Of a stretch of 64,000 nt of DNA, positions 44,759 through 53,329 are shown one piece after another. Each line of letters begins with the position of its first letter. Within the stretch, counting starts at the first letter, position 1. A program made the position numbers and the translations under genes. Source of the stretch: Amaricoccus macauensis (GTDB lineage Bacteria; Pseudomonadota; Alphaproteobacteria; Rhodobacterales; Rhodobacteraceae); contig NZ_JACHFM010000002.1 of NCBI RefSeq assembly GCF_014201905.1, forward strand, positions 248,001-312,000, read 5' to 3'. The notes beneath the pieces are model-generated. The model worked only from the letters and a program-made list of their open reading frames with translations, was not told where the DNA came from and searched no databases.

Positions 44759-44848
44759 TGAGTTTCCCCTGCGGAGTGCAGATGAGTGCGTTTCGGGCCG
44801 CCGTCATTGCGGTCCTTGACACATATATAACCGGTTCCTAATTTAGCA
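44759..44848. promoter_or_regulatory. Divergent promoter/operator between DUF2892-RND operon and ArsR repressor
   Basis: The 90-bp gap includes an AT-rich stretch from about 44820 to 44850 with AACCGGTT (44829-44836) flanked by TATAT and CTAAT sequences, giving an imperfect dyad. TTGACA (44816-44821) precedes it on the + strand. This is where a BigR/SqrR-type repressor would be expected to bind and control both directions. Confidence 0.5.
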
Positions 44849-45190
44849 ATGCCTGATATAATCGCCATGGACACAGAAAACGACATTGACGCACTGCAGC
44901 AGAAGGTCGGCATGGTAAGCGCCACTTTGCGACTGCTGGGGAACGAGAAGCGGCTGCTGGTGCTCTGCCGGCTGTGGCTCACCGGCGAGATGTCGGTGGG
45001 CGCGCTTGCCGATGAGGTGGGTCTCAGCCAGTCGGCGCTGTCGCAGCATCTCGCCCGGTTGCGGGCCGACGGGCTGGTCACGACCCGGCGCGAGGCCCAG
45101 GTGCTTTACTACAGTATCAGCGACCCGCGAGTGCGGGCTCTGCTGGAAGCGCTCTACGGGATCTACTGCAAGCCCGAGGCGGACGCCTGA
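44849..45190 (+). CDS. ArsR-family repressor of the SqrR/BigR/YgaV persulfide-sensor type
   Basis: 113 aa winged helix: LRLLGNEKRLLVLCRLWLTG, then recognition region LADEVGLSQSALSQHLARLR and wing RREAQVLYYS. It has exactly two cysteines, Cys40 (in LVLCRL) and Cys107 (YCKPE), the pair that forms the tetrasulfide/disulfide switch in SqrR and BigR. It lacks the ELCVCDL metal site of ArsR/SmtB metal sensors. It most likely represses the divergent DUF2892-adaptor-RND operon and is released by sulfane sulfur. Confidence 0.88.
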   Translation: MPDIIAMDTENDIDALQQKVGMVSATLRLLGNEKRLLVLCRLWLTGEMSVGALADEVGLSQSALSQHLARLRADGLVTTRREAQVLYYSISDPRVRALLEALYGIYCKPEADA

Positions 45191-45266
45191 TCCGACGCCG
45201 CCTCGAGGCGCTCACCGGTCGATCATCGGGCGGAAGCAGCGCCGCCCTGATCGGGACCGGACCGGA

Positions 45267-45797
45267 TCACCGCCCGAGCGACGCCGGCCCGCCGTGCGCC
45301 GCGACCGCGGAAGCCATGCCCGTCCCGGCAGCCGAGCCCGCGAGGATCGCTGCCGGGTAGAGGACTTCGATGTCGGCCATCTCATGCCAGATCGCCCGCT
45401 CGGCGAGACGCGCGATCTCCGGCCGCCCGTTCCCGTCGGCGGCGGCGTAGAGATCGGCCAGCGCACCGATGACCCCGGTCGTCGCGTCCGACAGCCGGGG
45501 CAGTTCCGCCTCCAGCCGCCACATGGCGTCTTTCCCCACGACTGCGTTTCCGATCCCGAGGAACGGCAGGACGGTGCTCTCCTCCGCCTCGGCATGGGCG
45601 TCGAAAAGCGGAAGCACGGCGCGGGCCGCGTCGCCGACCTCGCCGGGTGTGGCTGCGGCCTCCGCGAACTGCGCGAGGAAGTCCGCGTGTTCCAGACGGA
45701 GCGCCAGCGGGGTGTCCGGCGGCGCGGCGTGCGCCGTCACCGCGAAGGCGGTCAGGACGGCGGAAGCGATGAACGGGGCATGCACGAGCTTTTCCAA
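45267..45797 (-). CDS. Exported hemerythrin-like protein
   Basis: 176 aa, apparently starting at a TTG with GAGGAG about 8 nt upstream. A signal peptide ends near AVTAHA (residue 24). The helical body carries a hemerythrin-like set of ligands: His37 (LEHADF), His68 and Glu72 (DAHAEAEE), and His138 with Glu144 (WHEMADIE). Such proteins bind a di-iron centre and O2 or sense redox state. Convergent with the ArsR gene. A periplasmic hemerythrin next to a sulfur/redox regulator is suggestive but unproven. Confidence 0.65.
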   Translation of the reverse strand: MEKLVHAPFIASAVLTAFAVTAHAAPPDTPLALRLEHADFLAQFAEAAATPGEVGDAARAVLPLFDAHAEAEESTVLPFLGIGNAVVGKDAMWRLEAELPRLSDATTGVIGALADLYAAADGNGRPEIARLAERAIWHEMADIEVLYPAAILAGSAAGTGMASAVAAHGGPASLGR

Positions 45798-45992
45798 CGC
45801 AAGGTCTCCTCTCGACAGATGCCGTCAGTGTCCGGGCTCCGCCTGAGCCCAGCCTGACGGGTTCAGCGACTTCGCTTCAGCGTGGCGTCAGGGACGGGCG
45901 CTCCGGTGAGATACGCCTCTGCCGCCCGCACACCCGCCGGGATGCCGACTGTTTGTCGGAATGCGGGTATCGAGCCACCTTGAAACGCCGCT

Positions 45993-46016
45993 GTGGTTAG
46001 TTAGTTATTGCACAAT
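45993..46016. promoter_or_regulatory. Candidate operator upstream of the TetR efflux operon
   Basis: TTAGTTAGTTATTGCACAAT lies 17-40 bp before the TetR ATG. It contains tandem TTAG units and the near-palindrome ATTGCACAAT (46007-46016). AATTGCGCAATT and AATAACTAA recur at the promoter of the other HlyD/ABC efflux operon (2292-2499), suggesting one regulator may bind both. Confidence 0.4.
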
Positions 46017-46033
46017 CACCAAGGGATCACGCC

Positions 46034-46660
46034 ATGGCGTTGCGAAGGACTGCAGAGGAGCGAAGGTCGGAGATCGTGTCGGCGGCGCTGCGGCTGGCGG
46101 ACGCGCTGGGGCCGGATCGGCTGACGACCGAGGTGATCGCCGCCGAGGTCGGCGTGAGCCAGCCGGCGATCTTCCGGCACTTCCGAACGAAGCAGGCCAT
46201 CTGGCTGGCGGTCGCGGACAACGTTGCGGACCGGATGACGGCGGCCTGGGACGACGTGCTGGATCGCCCGTCGGGTCCGGTCGAGCGGATCGGCGAACTC
46301 GTCAGTGCCCAGCTTCGGCTGATCGAGGCGACGCCGGCCATCCCGGCAATCCTGTTCTCGCGTGAGCTGCATGTGGAGAACGAGGGCCTGCGGGCACGCT
46401 TCCTCGAACTGGTGGGCCGGTTTCACCAGACGATCGCCGGCGAAGTCCGGCGGGCGCAGGGGGAAGGCGAGATGACAGGCGACATTGATCCGAACGACAT
46501 CGCGTTCCTCCTCATCGGTCTCGTGCAGGGACTGGCGCTGCGCTGGTCGCTCAGCCGGCGGCGCTTCGGGCTTGAGGCCGAGGGAGCCCGCCTCCTCGCC
46601 GTTCAGTTGACGCTGCTCGGCCAGTCGGCGGCGGCGGGAACCGGGAAGGACAGATCATGA
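46034..46660 (+). CDS. TetR-family transcriptional regulator
   Basis: 208 aa. N-terminal HTH RRSEIVSAALRLADALGPDRLTTEVIAAEVGVSQPAIFRHF, then a helical ligand domain (FRTKQAIWLAVADNVADRM). It starts the four- or five-gene efflux operon and overlaps the HlyD gene by 4 bp, like CecR/YbhH-type regulators beside HlyD-ABC exporters. Probably a drug- or metabolite-responsive repressor of its own operon. Confidence 0.9.
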   Translation: MALRRTAEERRSEIVSAALRLADALGPDRLTTEVIAAEVGVSQPAIFRHFRTKQAIWLAVADNVADRMTAAWDDVLDRPSGPVERIGELVSAQLRLIEATPAIPAILFSRELHVENEGLRARFLELVGRFHQTIAGEVRRAQGEGEMTGDIDPNDIAFLLIGLVQGLALRWSLSRRRFGLEAEGARLLAVQLTLLGQSAAAGTGKDRS

Positions 46661-47820
46661 AACGCCCGATCTACCGCGCCGCTCTCGGTGCCCTGGTGTT
46701 GGCCGTCCTCGCCGGCATCGTCTACGCGGTCATTGTCCTGCGCCCCGTCAGCGTGACGGTGGTCGAGCCGGAGGACAATGTCGCCATCCGCGTCTTCGGC
46801 CTCGGCACGATCGAGGCGCAGGTCCTGTCCCGCGTCGGCTTCGAGGTCGGCGCCGCCCTGACGGAACTCGACGCGGACCACGGCGATGAAGTGGCGTGGG
46901 GGGACGTGCTCGCCCGCCTGAACGCTGCCGATCAGGAGGCGCGGGTGCGGCGGGCGGAAGCGGGGAGGCTTGCCGCCGAGGTGGCGGTCCGGAAGGCCGA
47001 GACCAACGTCGAGCGCGCCCGCGCGGTCCTTGCCCAGCGCGAGACCGAGAACGCGCGCCAGCAAAGCCTGCTCGCCCGGAACGCCGCCTCGCAGCAGACC
47101 GCCGACGTGGCCCGGCGGGATGCCGACGTCGCCGCCGCCGACCTGTCGGTGGCGCGGAGCGAGGTCGACGTTGCGGCGGCGCTGGTGGCCGATGCCGAAG
47201 CGGCGCTCGGCTACGAGCGGACAGTTCTCGACCAGCACACCCTCAGGGCGCCGTTTCACGCCATCGTTGTCGAGCGCCATGTGGAGACGGGGACCGTGGT
47301 GGCGCCCGGACAGGTGATCTTCACGCTCATGGCGCCCGAAACCGTCTGGGCACTCGCCTTTATCGACGAGGGCCGGGCCGGCGCGATCCAGGTGGGCCAG
47401 CCCGCCGGGATCCGCCTGCGCTCGCAGCCCCGGACGGTCTTCCCCGGGACCGTGGTGCGGATCGGCATCGAGAGCGACAGGGTGAACGAGGAGCGTCGCG
47501 TCTGGGTGAAATGCGACCAGTGCCCGCCGCAGGTTCACCTCGGCGAGCAGATCGAGGTCTGGATCACCGTGGCCGAACTCGACGACGCGCTGCTGGTGCC
47601 CGAGCTTGCGGTGAGTGGCTTCGACGGCAGCACCGGACGGGTCTGGCTCGTCGAGAACGGCCGGCTCGCGACGGCCGAGCTGACGTTCGGCCACCGCAGC
47701 GAGGACGCCCGGCTCGAGGTCATCGACGGCTTGCCGGCCGGCGCCCAGATCGTGGCGACCCGCCTCGACGGCGTCGGGGAGGGGCGGCGGGCGCGGGTGC
47801 GGCAGGAGAGCACGCGATGA
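46657..47820 (+). CDS. HlyD-family periplasmic adaptor
   Basis: 387 aa. One N-terminal anchor (AALGALVLAVLAGIVYAVIV), lipoyl halves (GAALTELDADHGDEVAWGDV and LRAPFHAIVVERHVETGTVV) and an Ala/Arg/Glu-rich coiled coil between them, then a beta-barrel and a C-terminal domain. A Cys pair CDQC (about residues 288-291) in the barrel is unusual for the family. ATGA overlaps with both neighbours show tight coupling to the FtsX-like permease. Confidence 0.88.
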   Translation: MKRPIYRAALGALVLAVLAGIVYAVIVLRPVSVTVVEPEDNVAIRVFGLGTIEAQVLSRVGFEVGAALTELDADHGDEVAWGDVLARLNAADQEARVRRAEAGRLAAEVAVRKAETNVERARAVLAQRETENARQQSLLARNAASQQTADVARRDADVAAADLSVARSEVDVAAALVADAEAALGYERTVLDQHTLRAPFHAIVVERHVETGTVVAPGQVIFTLMAPETVWALAFIDEGRAGAIQVGQPAGIRLRSQPRTVFPGTVVRIGIESDRVNEERRVWVKCDQCPPQVHLGEQIEVWITVAELDDALLVPELAVSGFDGSTGRVWLVENGRLATAELTFGHRSEDARLEVIDGLPAGAQIVATRLDGVGEGRRARVRQESTR

Positions 47821-48950
47821 ACCTCGCTTACCGGGATGTGCGCCACAACCTCTTCCGTTTCCTGCTGACCTGCCTCGGTCTCAGCCTGCTGATGGCGGTC
47901 GTGCTGTCGATGATCGGCATCTACAACGGCCTCGTCGTCGATGCCCTGACCATCGTCCGGGCGCCTGACGCCGACGTCTGGGTGGTGGAAGCCGGCACGC
48001 AAGGGCCCTTCGCCGAGGCGTCGCGGATCCCCGGCGAAACGCGGGACGCGATCGCGCGCCTGCACGGCATCGACGCCGCCGGCAGCCTGACCTACCAGAC
48101 CGTCGAGACCACTTACGGCGGTCGGGCGCATCGGCTCTACCTCGTCGGGATCGAGCCCGGCCGGCTCGGCGCCCCGCGCGATCTGGTGGCGGGCCGGCCG
48201 ATCGGGCGCAGCCACCACGAGATCGTCGCCGACCTCGGCGCGGGGCTGTCACTCGGCGATCGCATCCCGCTCGGGCGCGACACGTTCGAGGTGGTCGGCC
48301 TCGTCCGGGATCAGGTGAACTCCGGCGGCGATCCTGCGGTCTACCTGCCGCTGCGTGATGCCCAGCGGCTCCAGTTCGAGCTCGCACCGCCAGCCGCCCG
48401 GGTCCAGATGGCGCGCGGCGCCGCCATCGAGAACCGGAACACCGTCAACGCGGTGGTGGCCCGCATCGCCCCCGGCGCCTCGGGGGAGGACGTGGTCGAG
48501 ACCATCCGCCGCTGGAAGCATCTCGCGGCACTGACGCAGGCCGAGCAGGAGCACCTGCTCACCAGCTCCGTCGTCGACCGCGCCCGGCGGCAGATCGGGC
48601 TCTTCATGGGCATCCTGCTCGCGGTCTCGGCCGTGGTGATCGCGCTCATCATCTACACGATGACCATGGAGAAGCTGCGCCAGATCGCCACGCTGAAGCT
48701 CATCGGCGCGCCCGACCGCACGATCATCGGGCTGATCGTCCAGCAGTCGCTGGCGCTCGGCGGCGTCGGCTGGGCCTTCGGGCTGATCCTCGTGATGCTG
48801 ATCAAGGACGTCTTTCCGCGGCGCGTGGTGCTCGAGCCGGTGAACGCGCTGGCACTGGCCGGCATCATCACGGTCGTCTGCATCGCTGCGAGCGGCCTTG
48901 GGGTCCGGGCGGCGCTCCGGGTCGATCCCGCAACCGCGCTCGGAGGGTGA
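47817..48950 (+). CDS. MacB/FtsX-type ABC permease
   Basis: 377 aa. Four helices: one N-terminal (FRFLLTCLGLSLLMAVVLSM), a large periplasmic domain (ADVWVVEAGTQGPFAEASRI onward) and three near the C-terminus (LFMGILLAVSAVVIALIIYT, QQSLALGGVGWAFGLILVML, NALALAGIITVVCIAASGLG). The MEKLRQIATLKLIGA coupling segment before TM3 is typical of FtsX. With the adaptor and ATPase it forms a MacAB-like tripartite exporter. Confidence 0.88.
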   Translation: MNLAYRDVRHNLFRFLLTCLGLSLLMAVVLSMIGIYNGLVVDALTIVRAPDADVWVVEAGTQGPFAEASRIPGETRDAIARLHGIDAAGSLTYQTVETTYGGRAHRLYLVGIEPGRLGAPRDLVAGRPIGRSHHEIVADLGAGLSLGDRIPLGRDTFEVVGLVRDQVNSGGDPAVYLPLRDAQRLQFELAPPAARVQMARGAAIENRNTVNAVVARIAPGASGEDVVETIRRWKHLAALTQAEQEHLLTSSVVDRARRQIGLFMGILLAVSAVVIALIIYTMTMEKLRQIATLKLIGAPDRTIIGLIVQQSLALGGVGWAFGLILVMLIKDVFPRRVVLEPVNALALAGIITVVCIAASGLGVRAALRVDPATALGG

Positions 48951-48954
48951 GGCC

Positions 48955-49662
48955 ATGTCAGGGCGTGACAACCTGGTCGAAATCTCCGGCATCTCCAAGC
49001 ACTTCGGCGAAGGCGCGGCGCGGGTCGATGCCCTGCGCGAGGTCGGCCTCACGGTGGCGGCGGGCGAGGTGGTGGCGCTGCTCGGGCCTTCGGGATCGGG
49101 CAAGACGACGCTCCTGAACGTCATCGGCTGTATTCTCGACCCCGATGGCGGGCGGATGGTGCTGGATGGCGAGACAGTTTACGACGGCCGATGGCTGCGC
49201 GGCAATCTCCGGCGGCTCCGGCTCGACAAGATCGGCTTCATCTTCCAGTTCCACAACCTCCTGCCGTTCCTCGATGCCACCGACAACGTGGCGCTGGTCC
49301 TGCGTCTCGCGGGCAAGGACGCCGCGACCGCGAGGCGTCGGGCCATCGAGTTGCTCGACTACCTCGAGATCGGCAACCGCAAGGACGCGATGCCGGCGAA
49401 GCTCTCGGGCGGTGAGGCGCAGCGCGTGGCGATCGCGCGCGCGCTCGCCAACAGCCCGCGCATCATCCTCGCGGACGAGCCGACGGCGGCACTCGACTCC
49501 CATCGCGCGGGCATCGTCATGGACCTGCTGCGCAAGCTCGCCGCCGAGCAGGACGCCTGCATCATCGCCGTCACCCATGACGAGAAGATCTACAACCGGT
49601 TCGACCGGATCTTCCACCTCCGCGACGGGCGGCTCGAGTCTCAGGAAGGAGTGCGAAAATGA
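48955..49662 (+). CDS. MacB/LolD-type ABC ATPase
   Basis: 235 aa from the ATG at 48955, 4 bp after the permease stop. Walker [10 protein letters not shown], signature [18 protein letters not shown], Walker [13 protein letters not shown] and the switch [18 protein letters not shown]. Powers the FtsX-type permease. Its stop overlaps the start of the next small membrane protein gene. Confidence 0.9.
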   Translation: MSGRDNLVEISGISKHFGEGAARVDALREVGLTVAAGEVVALLGPSGSGKTTLLNVIGCILDPDGGRMVLDGETVYDGRWLRGNLRRLRLDKIGFIFQFHNLLPFLDATDNVALVLRLAGKDAATARRRAIELLDYLEIGNRKDAMPAKLSGGEAQRVAIARALANSPRIILADEPTAALDSHRAGIVMDLLRKLAAEQDACIIAVTHDEKIYNRFDRIFHLRDGRLESQEGVRK

Positions 49663-50051
49663 CGAGAACAGGTGCGGCGCGGACCGGACTGCGGGTCGCC
49701 GCCGGCGTCGCGATCGTGTTCGGCCTGCTCACCATCTTCGCCGGCGGCCGCGCGCTCTTCGGCGGCGCGGAGGCACGCGCCGCCGTCGGCAACGCAGTGC
49801 CGTTCGTGCTCTGGTTCAATACCTTCGCAGGCTTTGCCTACGTCGCCGCCGGCGCCGGGTTGCTCGCCCGGCGGCGCTGGGCGGTCGTGCTCTCCGCCGC
49901 GATCCTGCTCGCGACGCTCGGCGTCTTCGTGGCCTTCGGGATCCATGTCGTGAACGGTGGTGCCTTCGAGGTCCGCACCGTGGGGGCGATGACCCTGCGA
50001 TCGGTGGTGTGGCTGGTGATCATGATCGTCGGGTTCAGGGTGGTGGAGTAG
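49659..50051 (+). CDS. Small integral membrane protein, function unknown
   Basis: 130 aa with four predicted helices (LRVAAGVAIVFGLLTIFAGG, AVPFVLWFNTFAGFAYVAAG, WAVVLSAAILLATLGVFVAF, LRSVVWLVIMIVGFRVVE). No recognised motif. The ATGA overlap with the ATPase gene makes it part of the TetR-HlyD-FtsX operon, perhaps an accessory subunit. Confidence 0.75.
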   Translation: MTRTGAARTGLRVAAGVAIVFGLLTIFAGGRALFGGAEARAAVGNAVPFVLWFNTFAGFAYVAAGAGLLARRRWAVVLSAAILLATLGVFVAFGIHVVNGGAFEVRTVGAMTLRSVVWLVIMIVGFRVVE

Positions 50052-50204
50052 CCCGGCCGTCGGCCAGACCGGGGCAGCAGGCCGATCAGGCTGATGCCGG
50101 GTCGTCACGGCCCGGTCTTGCACCAGCGACTCCGCCGCGTTCCGTGCCGGATTTGGCTCCTTGATATTGCTAAAACCGCGCGGATTTAATGGCTTCCAGC
50201 CAGA

Positions 50205-50294
50205 CTGTTCCCCGCACGCGCGGGGATGAACCGCTCGCGATGAAGTACGCGCCCCCGGCGCCGATCCGTGTCCCGCAACCGCGGAGATGGCTTG
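50205..50294 (+). CRISPR. Orphan single-spacer CRISPR remnant, type I-E-like repeat
   Basis: A 29-nt repeat at 50205-50233 begins CTGTTCCCCGC and ends CGCGGGGATGAACCG, with the stem CCCCGC/GCGGGG and ATGAACCG 3' end of type I-E repeats. A 32-nt spacer (50234-50265) and a degenerate second repeat (50266-50294; 19 of 29 positions identical, core GCAxxCGCGGxGATG kept) follow at exactly 61-nt spacing. The upstream AT-rich stretch (TTGATATTGCTAAAA, 50161-50175) could be a leader remnant. No cas gene is in the window. The rest of the 292-bp gap holds no gene. Confidence 0.72.
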
Positions 50295-50343
50295 TCGGAG
50301 CGGCTGCCGGCGCCCGTGCGACGTCTGAGGCGGGCGTGTCGGT

Positions 50344-51294
50344 CTACATGCCCCAGATCGCCGCCTGTTCGTGCCGCTTGATGAGGATCTCCAGGCTGTT
50401 GAAGCTCTTCGCGATGTGTGACGCGAAGGCGTCGACCGCCGGGGCTCGCACGCCGTCGAGGCGGCGCAGGAGCCCCAGTCCGCGTTCGGGGTGAGGGATC
50501 TCGACCGGCAGGGCTGCGATCGACTTCTCGTTCCGGTACGCGAAGACCACGCTGTGCGGCAGGATCGTCAGCGCGTCGCTCTCCTTCATGTAGTTGACGG
50601 CGCTGGTCAGCGAGCCGCCGGAGTAGCGCACCCTGATTTCCGTTGCGCCGAGCGAGAGCGCCAGACTGTGCAGGTCGGCCAGCAGCGGACTGCCTTGCGG
50701 CGGCGCGATCCAGGGAAATTCCAGCAGGCGCCGGGTGTCGAGCTTGCGGGTGCGCAGGAGCGGATGCGCGACCCGGCAGGCGACGACGTTGCGGCCGGGA
50801 AGGATGATCTGGAACGTAAGGCCGGAGCCTTCCTCGAGGATGTCGACCGGACTGATGGCAAGGTCGATCCGGTCGGCGTCGAGCGCGTCGCGCAAGGTCG
50901 CGAGGTAGCCGTAACTCTGCTCGACCCTGATGTCGGGTCGGGCGTTCTGGAACTCGGCCGTCATGCCGGCGATCAGGGCGTCCATGAAGAACGGCGTGCC
51001 GCCGACCCGGACCAGTCCGGTGGAGCCCTTGTGAAAGCCGTCGACCAGCGCCGATGCCCGGCGCGACGCCGACAGCATCGACTGGCCGTGCTCGGCCAGC
51101 GCCTTGCCGAGCGGTGTCGGTTGCAGGGGGCGCTTGCCCTTGACGAACAACGGCTCGCCGATGCGCTTCTCCAGCATGGCGAGCGTGCGCGAGAGCGCGG
51201 GCTGCGTCATGCCGATCAGGGCCGCGCCCTCGGTGACGCCGCCGGCCTGCACCACGGCGGCGAGTTGAATCAGGTGCCGTTCGTCCAGCTTCAT
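50344..51294 (-). CDS. LysR-family transcriptional regulator
   Basis: 316 aa. HTH LAAVVQAGGVTEGAALIGMTQPALSRTLAMLEKRI at the N-terminus and a LysR substrate domain (TGLVRVGGTPFFMDALIAGM, IDLAISPVDILEEGSGL). It is divergent from the intradiol dioxygenase gene across an 83-bp AT-rich gap, the classic arrangement for activators of ring-cleavage operons. The inducer is probably a pathway intermediate. Confidence 0.9.
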   Translation of the reverse strand: MKLDERHLIQLAAVVQAGGVTEGAALIGMTQPALSRTLAMLEKRIGEPLFVKGKRPLQPTPLGKALAEHGQSMLSASRRASALVDGFHKGSTGLVRVGGTPFFMDALIAGMTAEFQNARPDIRVEQSYGYLATLRDALDADRIDLAISPVDILEEGSGLTFQIILPGRNVVACRVAHPLLRTRKLDTRRLLEFPWIAPPQGSPLLADLHSLALSLGATEIRVRYSGGSLTSAVNYMKESDALTILPHSVVFAYRNEKSIAALPVEIPHPERGLGLLRRLDGVRAPAVDAFASHIAKSFNSLEILIKRHEQAAIWGM

Positions 51295-51377
51295 AGCGAT
51301 ATGTTATACAAATTTATCTAGAAATGATCAACCGTCGCGCCCGGCGCTGCTAGTGTGCAGGCAGGGAGGACGCAAGC
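51295..51377. promoter_or_regulatory. Divergent LysR/dioxygenase promoter
   Basis: An 83-bp gap with the AT-rich stretch ATATGTTATACAAATTTATC near 51300-51320, containing T-N11-A type spacing suited to a LysR regulator. No exact consensus is claimed. Confidence 0.45.
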
Positions 51378-52226
51378 GTGGCAATCAAGTCTCTGACCAT
51401 TGAGAACTCTGCCGAACTGGTCTGCGATCGCATCGACCAGAGCCGCGCGGGCGCTCGCTTCCTGACCGGACTGGTCGGGCATCTCCACGCGCTGGTTCGC
51501 GAGACGCGCCCGAGCCGGGATGACTGGAAGTCCGCCATCGCGCTCCTGACCGAGATCGGCCATGCGGCCGACGACAGGCGTCAGGAGTGGGTGCTGGCAT
51601 CCGATCTGCTCGGCGTCTCGGCGCTGGTCGAGGAGGTGAATTCCGGCCGCGCGAAGGGCGCCACGCCCAACACCGTGCGCGGACCGTTCTATCGCTCCGA
51701 CGCTCCCACGCGCGGACTTGGCGACACTCTCAGTCTCGACGGGCGCGGCGAGCGGCTGGAGGTGCGCGGCCAAATCATCGATCTCGACCGCGCCGCGATC
51801 GCCGGAGCCACCATCGAGACCTGGCAGGCCAATGGTGACGGCCTCTACGAGAACCAGCATCCCGACCTGCAGCCCGAGTTCAATCTTCGTGGCCGCTTCA
51901 CGGCAGACGCCGACGGCCGGTTTCACTATTCGACCGTACGCCCCGGCGGCTACGCGCCGCCGCTCGATGGTCCGGTGGGGCGGTTGCTGACCGGTCTGAA
52001 CTTCCCGATGCGCCGGCCCGCGCATCTGCACTTCATCATCCGTGCCGAGGGTTTCGAGCCCATCTGCACCCATGTATTCGATGGTTCCGATCCGGCGCTC
52101 GCACTTGATGCCCTCTATGCGGTGCGCCCGGAACTGGTGGGCGATTTCAATCGCTCCGGTGACAGCTCAACGCTCGACTTCACCTTCGTGATGGCGCGGG
52201 CAAAACAGGAAAGGCGCGCAGCATGA
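51378..52226 (+). CDS. Intradiol ring-cleavage dioxygenase (hydroxyquinol/catechol 1,2-dioxygenase family), paralogue 1
   Basis: 282 aa. N-terminal dioxygenase helical domain, then the catalytic beta-sandwich. The four non-haem Fe(III) ligands are identifiable: Tyr157 (DGLYENQ), Tyr192 (GGYAPP), His216 and His218 (RPAHLHF). TPNTVRGPFYRSDAP is the usual interdomain motif. It cleaves hydroxyquinol or a substituted catechol to a muconate/maleylacetate product. Its stop overlaps the maleylacetate reductase start, so the product is passed to that enzyme. Confidence 0.88.
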   Translation: MAIKSLTIENSAELVCDRIDQSRAGARFLTGLVGHLHALVRETRPSRDDWKSAIALLTEIGHAADDRRQEWVLASDLLGVSALVEEVNSGRAKGATPNTVRGPFYRSDAPTRGLGDTLSLDGRGERLEVRGQIIDLDRAAIAGATIETWQANGDGLYENQHPDLQPEFNLRGRFTADADGRFHYSTVRPGGYAPPLDGPVGRLLTGLNFPMRRPAHLHFIIRAEGFEPICTHVFDGSDPALALDALYAVRPELVGDFNRSGDSSTLDFTFVMARAKQERRAA

Positions 52227-53284
52227 GCCTCTCGTTTACCTACCAGGGCAGTCCCGCCCAGATCGTCTTCGGCTCCGGCGCGTCGAAGCGCGTCGGTGAA
52301 TGGGTCGAAAAGATCGGCGCGAGCCGCGCGCTGGTGCTGACCACGTCGCACCAGAAGGCCGAGGGTGAGGCGCTCGCCGCGAGCCTCGGCAAGCTGGCGG
52401 TCGGAACCTACGCCGACGCCACCATGCACACCCCGGTCGACGTGACCGAAGAGGCGGTGGCGCGGGCGACGGAACTCGGCGCGGACTGCGTCGTGGCGCT
52501 GGGTGGCGGCTCGACCACCGGTCTCGGCAAGGCGATCGCGCTCCGCACCGACCTGCCGCAGATCGTCATCCCGACGACCTATGCCGGCTCGGAAGTCACG
52601 TCGATCCTCGGCCAGACCGAGAACGGCGAGAAGACCACCCTGCGCAGCCCCAGGGTGCTGCCGGAAGTGGTGATCTACGATCCCGACCTGACGCTCGGCC
52701 TGCCCGTCGCCATGAGCGTGACCTCCGGCCTCAACGCCATCGCCCACGCCGCCGAGGCGCTTTACGCGCCCGACGCCAACCCGATCACATCGCTGATGGC
52801 GATCGAAGGCATGCGCGCGCTGAAGGAGGCGCTGCCCGTCATCGTCGCCACGCCGACGGACGGCGACGCCCGCGCCAAGGCGCTCTACGGCGCCTGGCTC
52901 TGCGGCACGGTGCTCGGGCAGGTCGCGATGTCGCTGCACCACAAGATCTGCCACACGCTCGGCGGCTCGTTCGACACCCCGCACGCCGAGACCCACGCGA
53001 TCATGCTGCCGCATACCATCGGCTTCAACGCCGAGGCGGCGGGCGATGCGCTGGCGCCGGTCGGCGAGATCTTCGGCGGCACGCCGGGGCAGGGGCTCTA
53101 CGAGTTCGCCAAATCGGTCGGCTCGCCGCTGGCGCTGAAGGATCTCGGCCTGACGGAAGCGGATCTGGATCGCGCGGCGGAGATCGCGACCCGAAATCCC
53201 TACGCCAATCCGCGCCCCATCGACCAGGCGTCGATCCGGGCGCTGCTTCAGGACGCATGGGAAGGATCACGACCGCCTCTCTGA
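52223..53284 (+). CDS. Maleylacetate reductase (iron-type alcohol dehydrogenase family)
   Basis: 353 aa. N-terminal dinucleotide domain with VVALGGGSTTGLGKAIALR and PTTYAGSEVT; C-terminal helical domain with HHKICHTLGGSFDTPHAETHAIMLPH, typical of MacA/TcpD/GraC enzymes. Reduces maleylacetate to 3-oxoadipate with NAD(P)H. Coupled (ATGA) to dioxygenase paralogue 1, which supports a hydroxyquinol route. Confidence 0.9.
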   Translation: MSLSFTYQGSPAQIVFGSGASKRVGEWVEKIGASRALVLTTSHQKAEGEALAASLGKLAVGTYADATMHTPVDVTEEAVARATELGADCVVALGGGSTTGLGKAIALRTDLPQIVIPTTYAGSEVTSILGQTENGEKTTLRSPRVLPEVVIYDPDLTLGLPVAMSVTSGLNAIAHAAEALYAPDANPITSLMAIEGMRALKEALPVIVATPTDGDARAKALYGAWLCGTVLGQVAMSLHHKICHTLGGSFDTPHAETHAIMLPHTIGFNAEAAGDALAPVGEIFGGTPGQGLYEFAKSVGSPLALKDLGLTEADLDRAAEIATRNPYANPRPIDQASIRALLQDAWEGSRPPL

Positions 53285-53329
53285 TCCTCGACAAGCCAAA
53301 ATCAAGACAGCCATTCTCTGGGGGAAGAA

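Noticed and set aside
44759-45190. Metal-sensing ArsR/SmtB regulator
   Set aside because: The alpha-3 CxC metal motif is missing; only the two cysteines of persulfide sensors are present.
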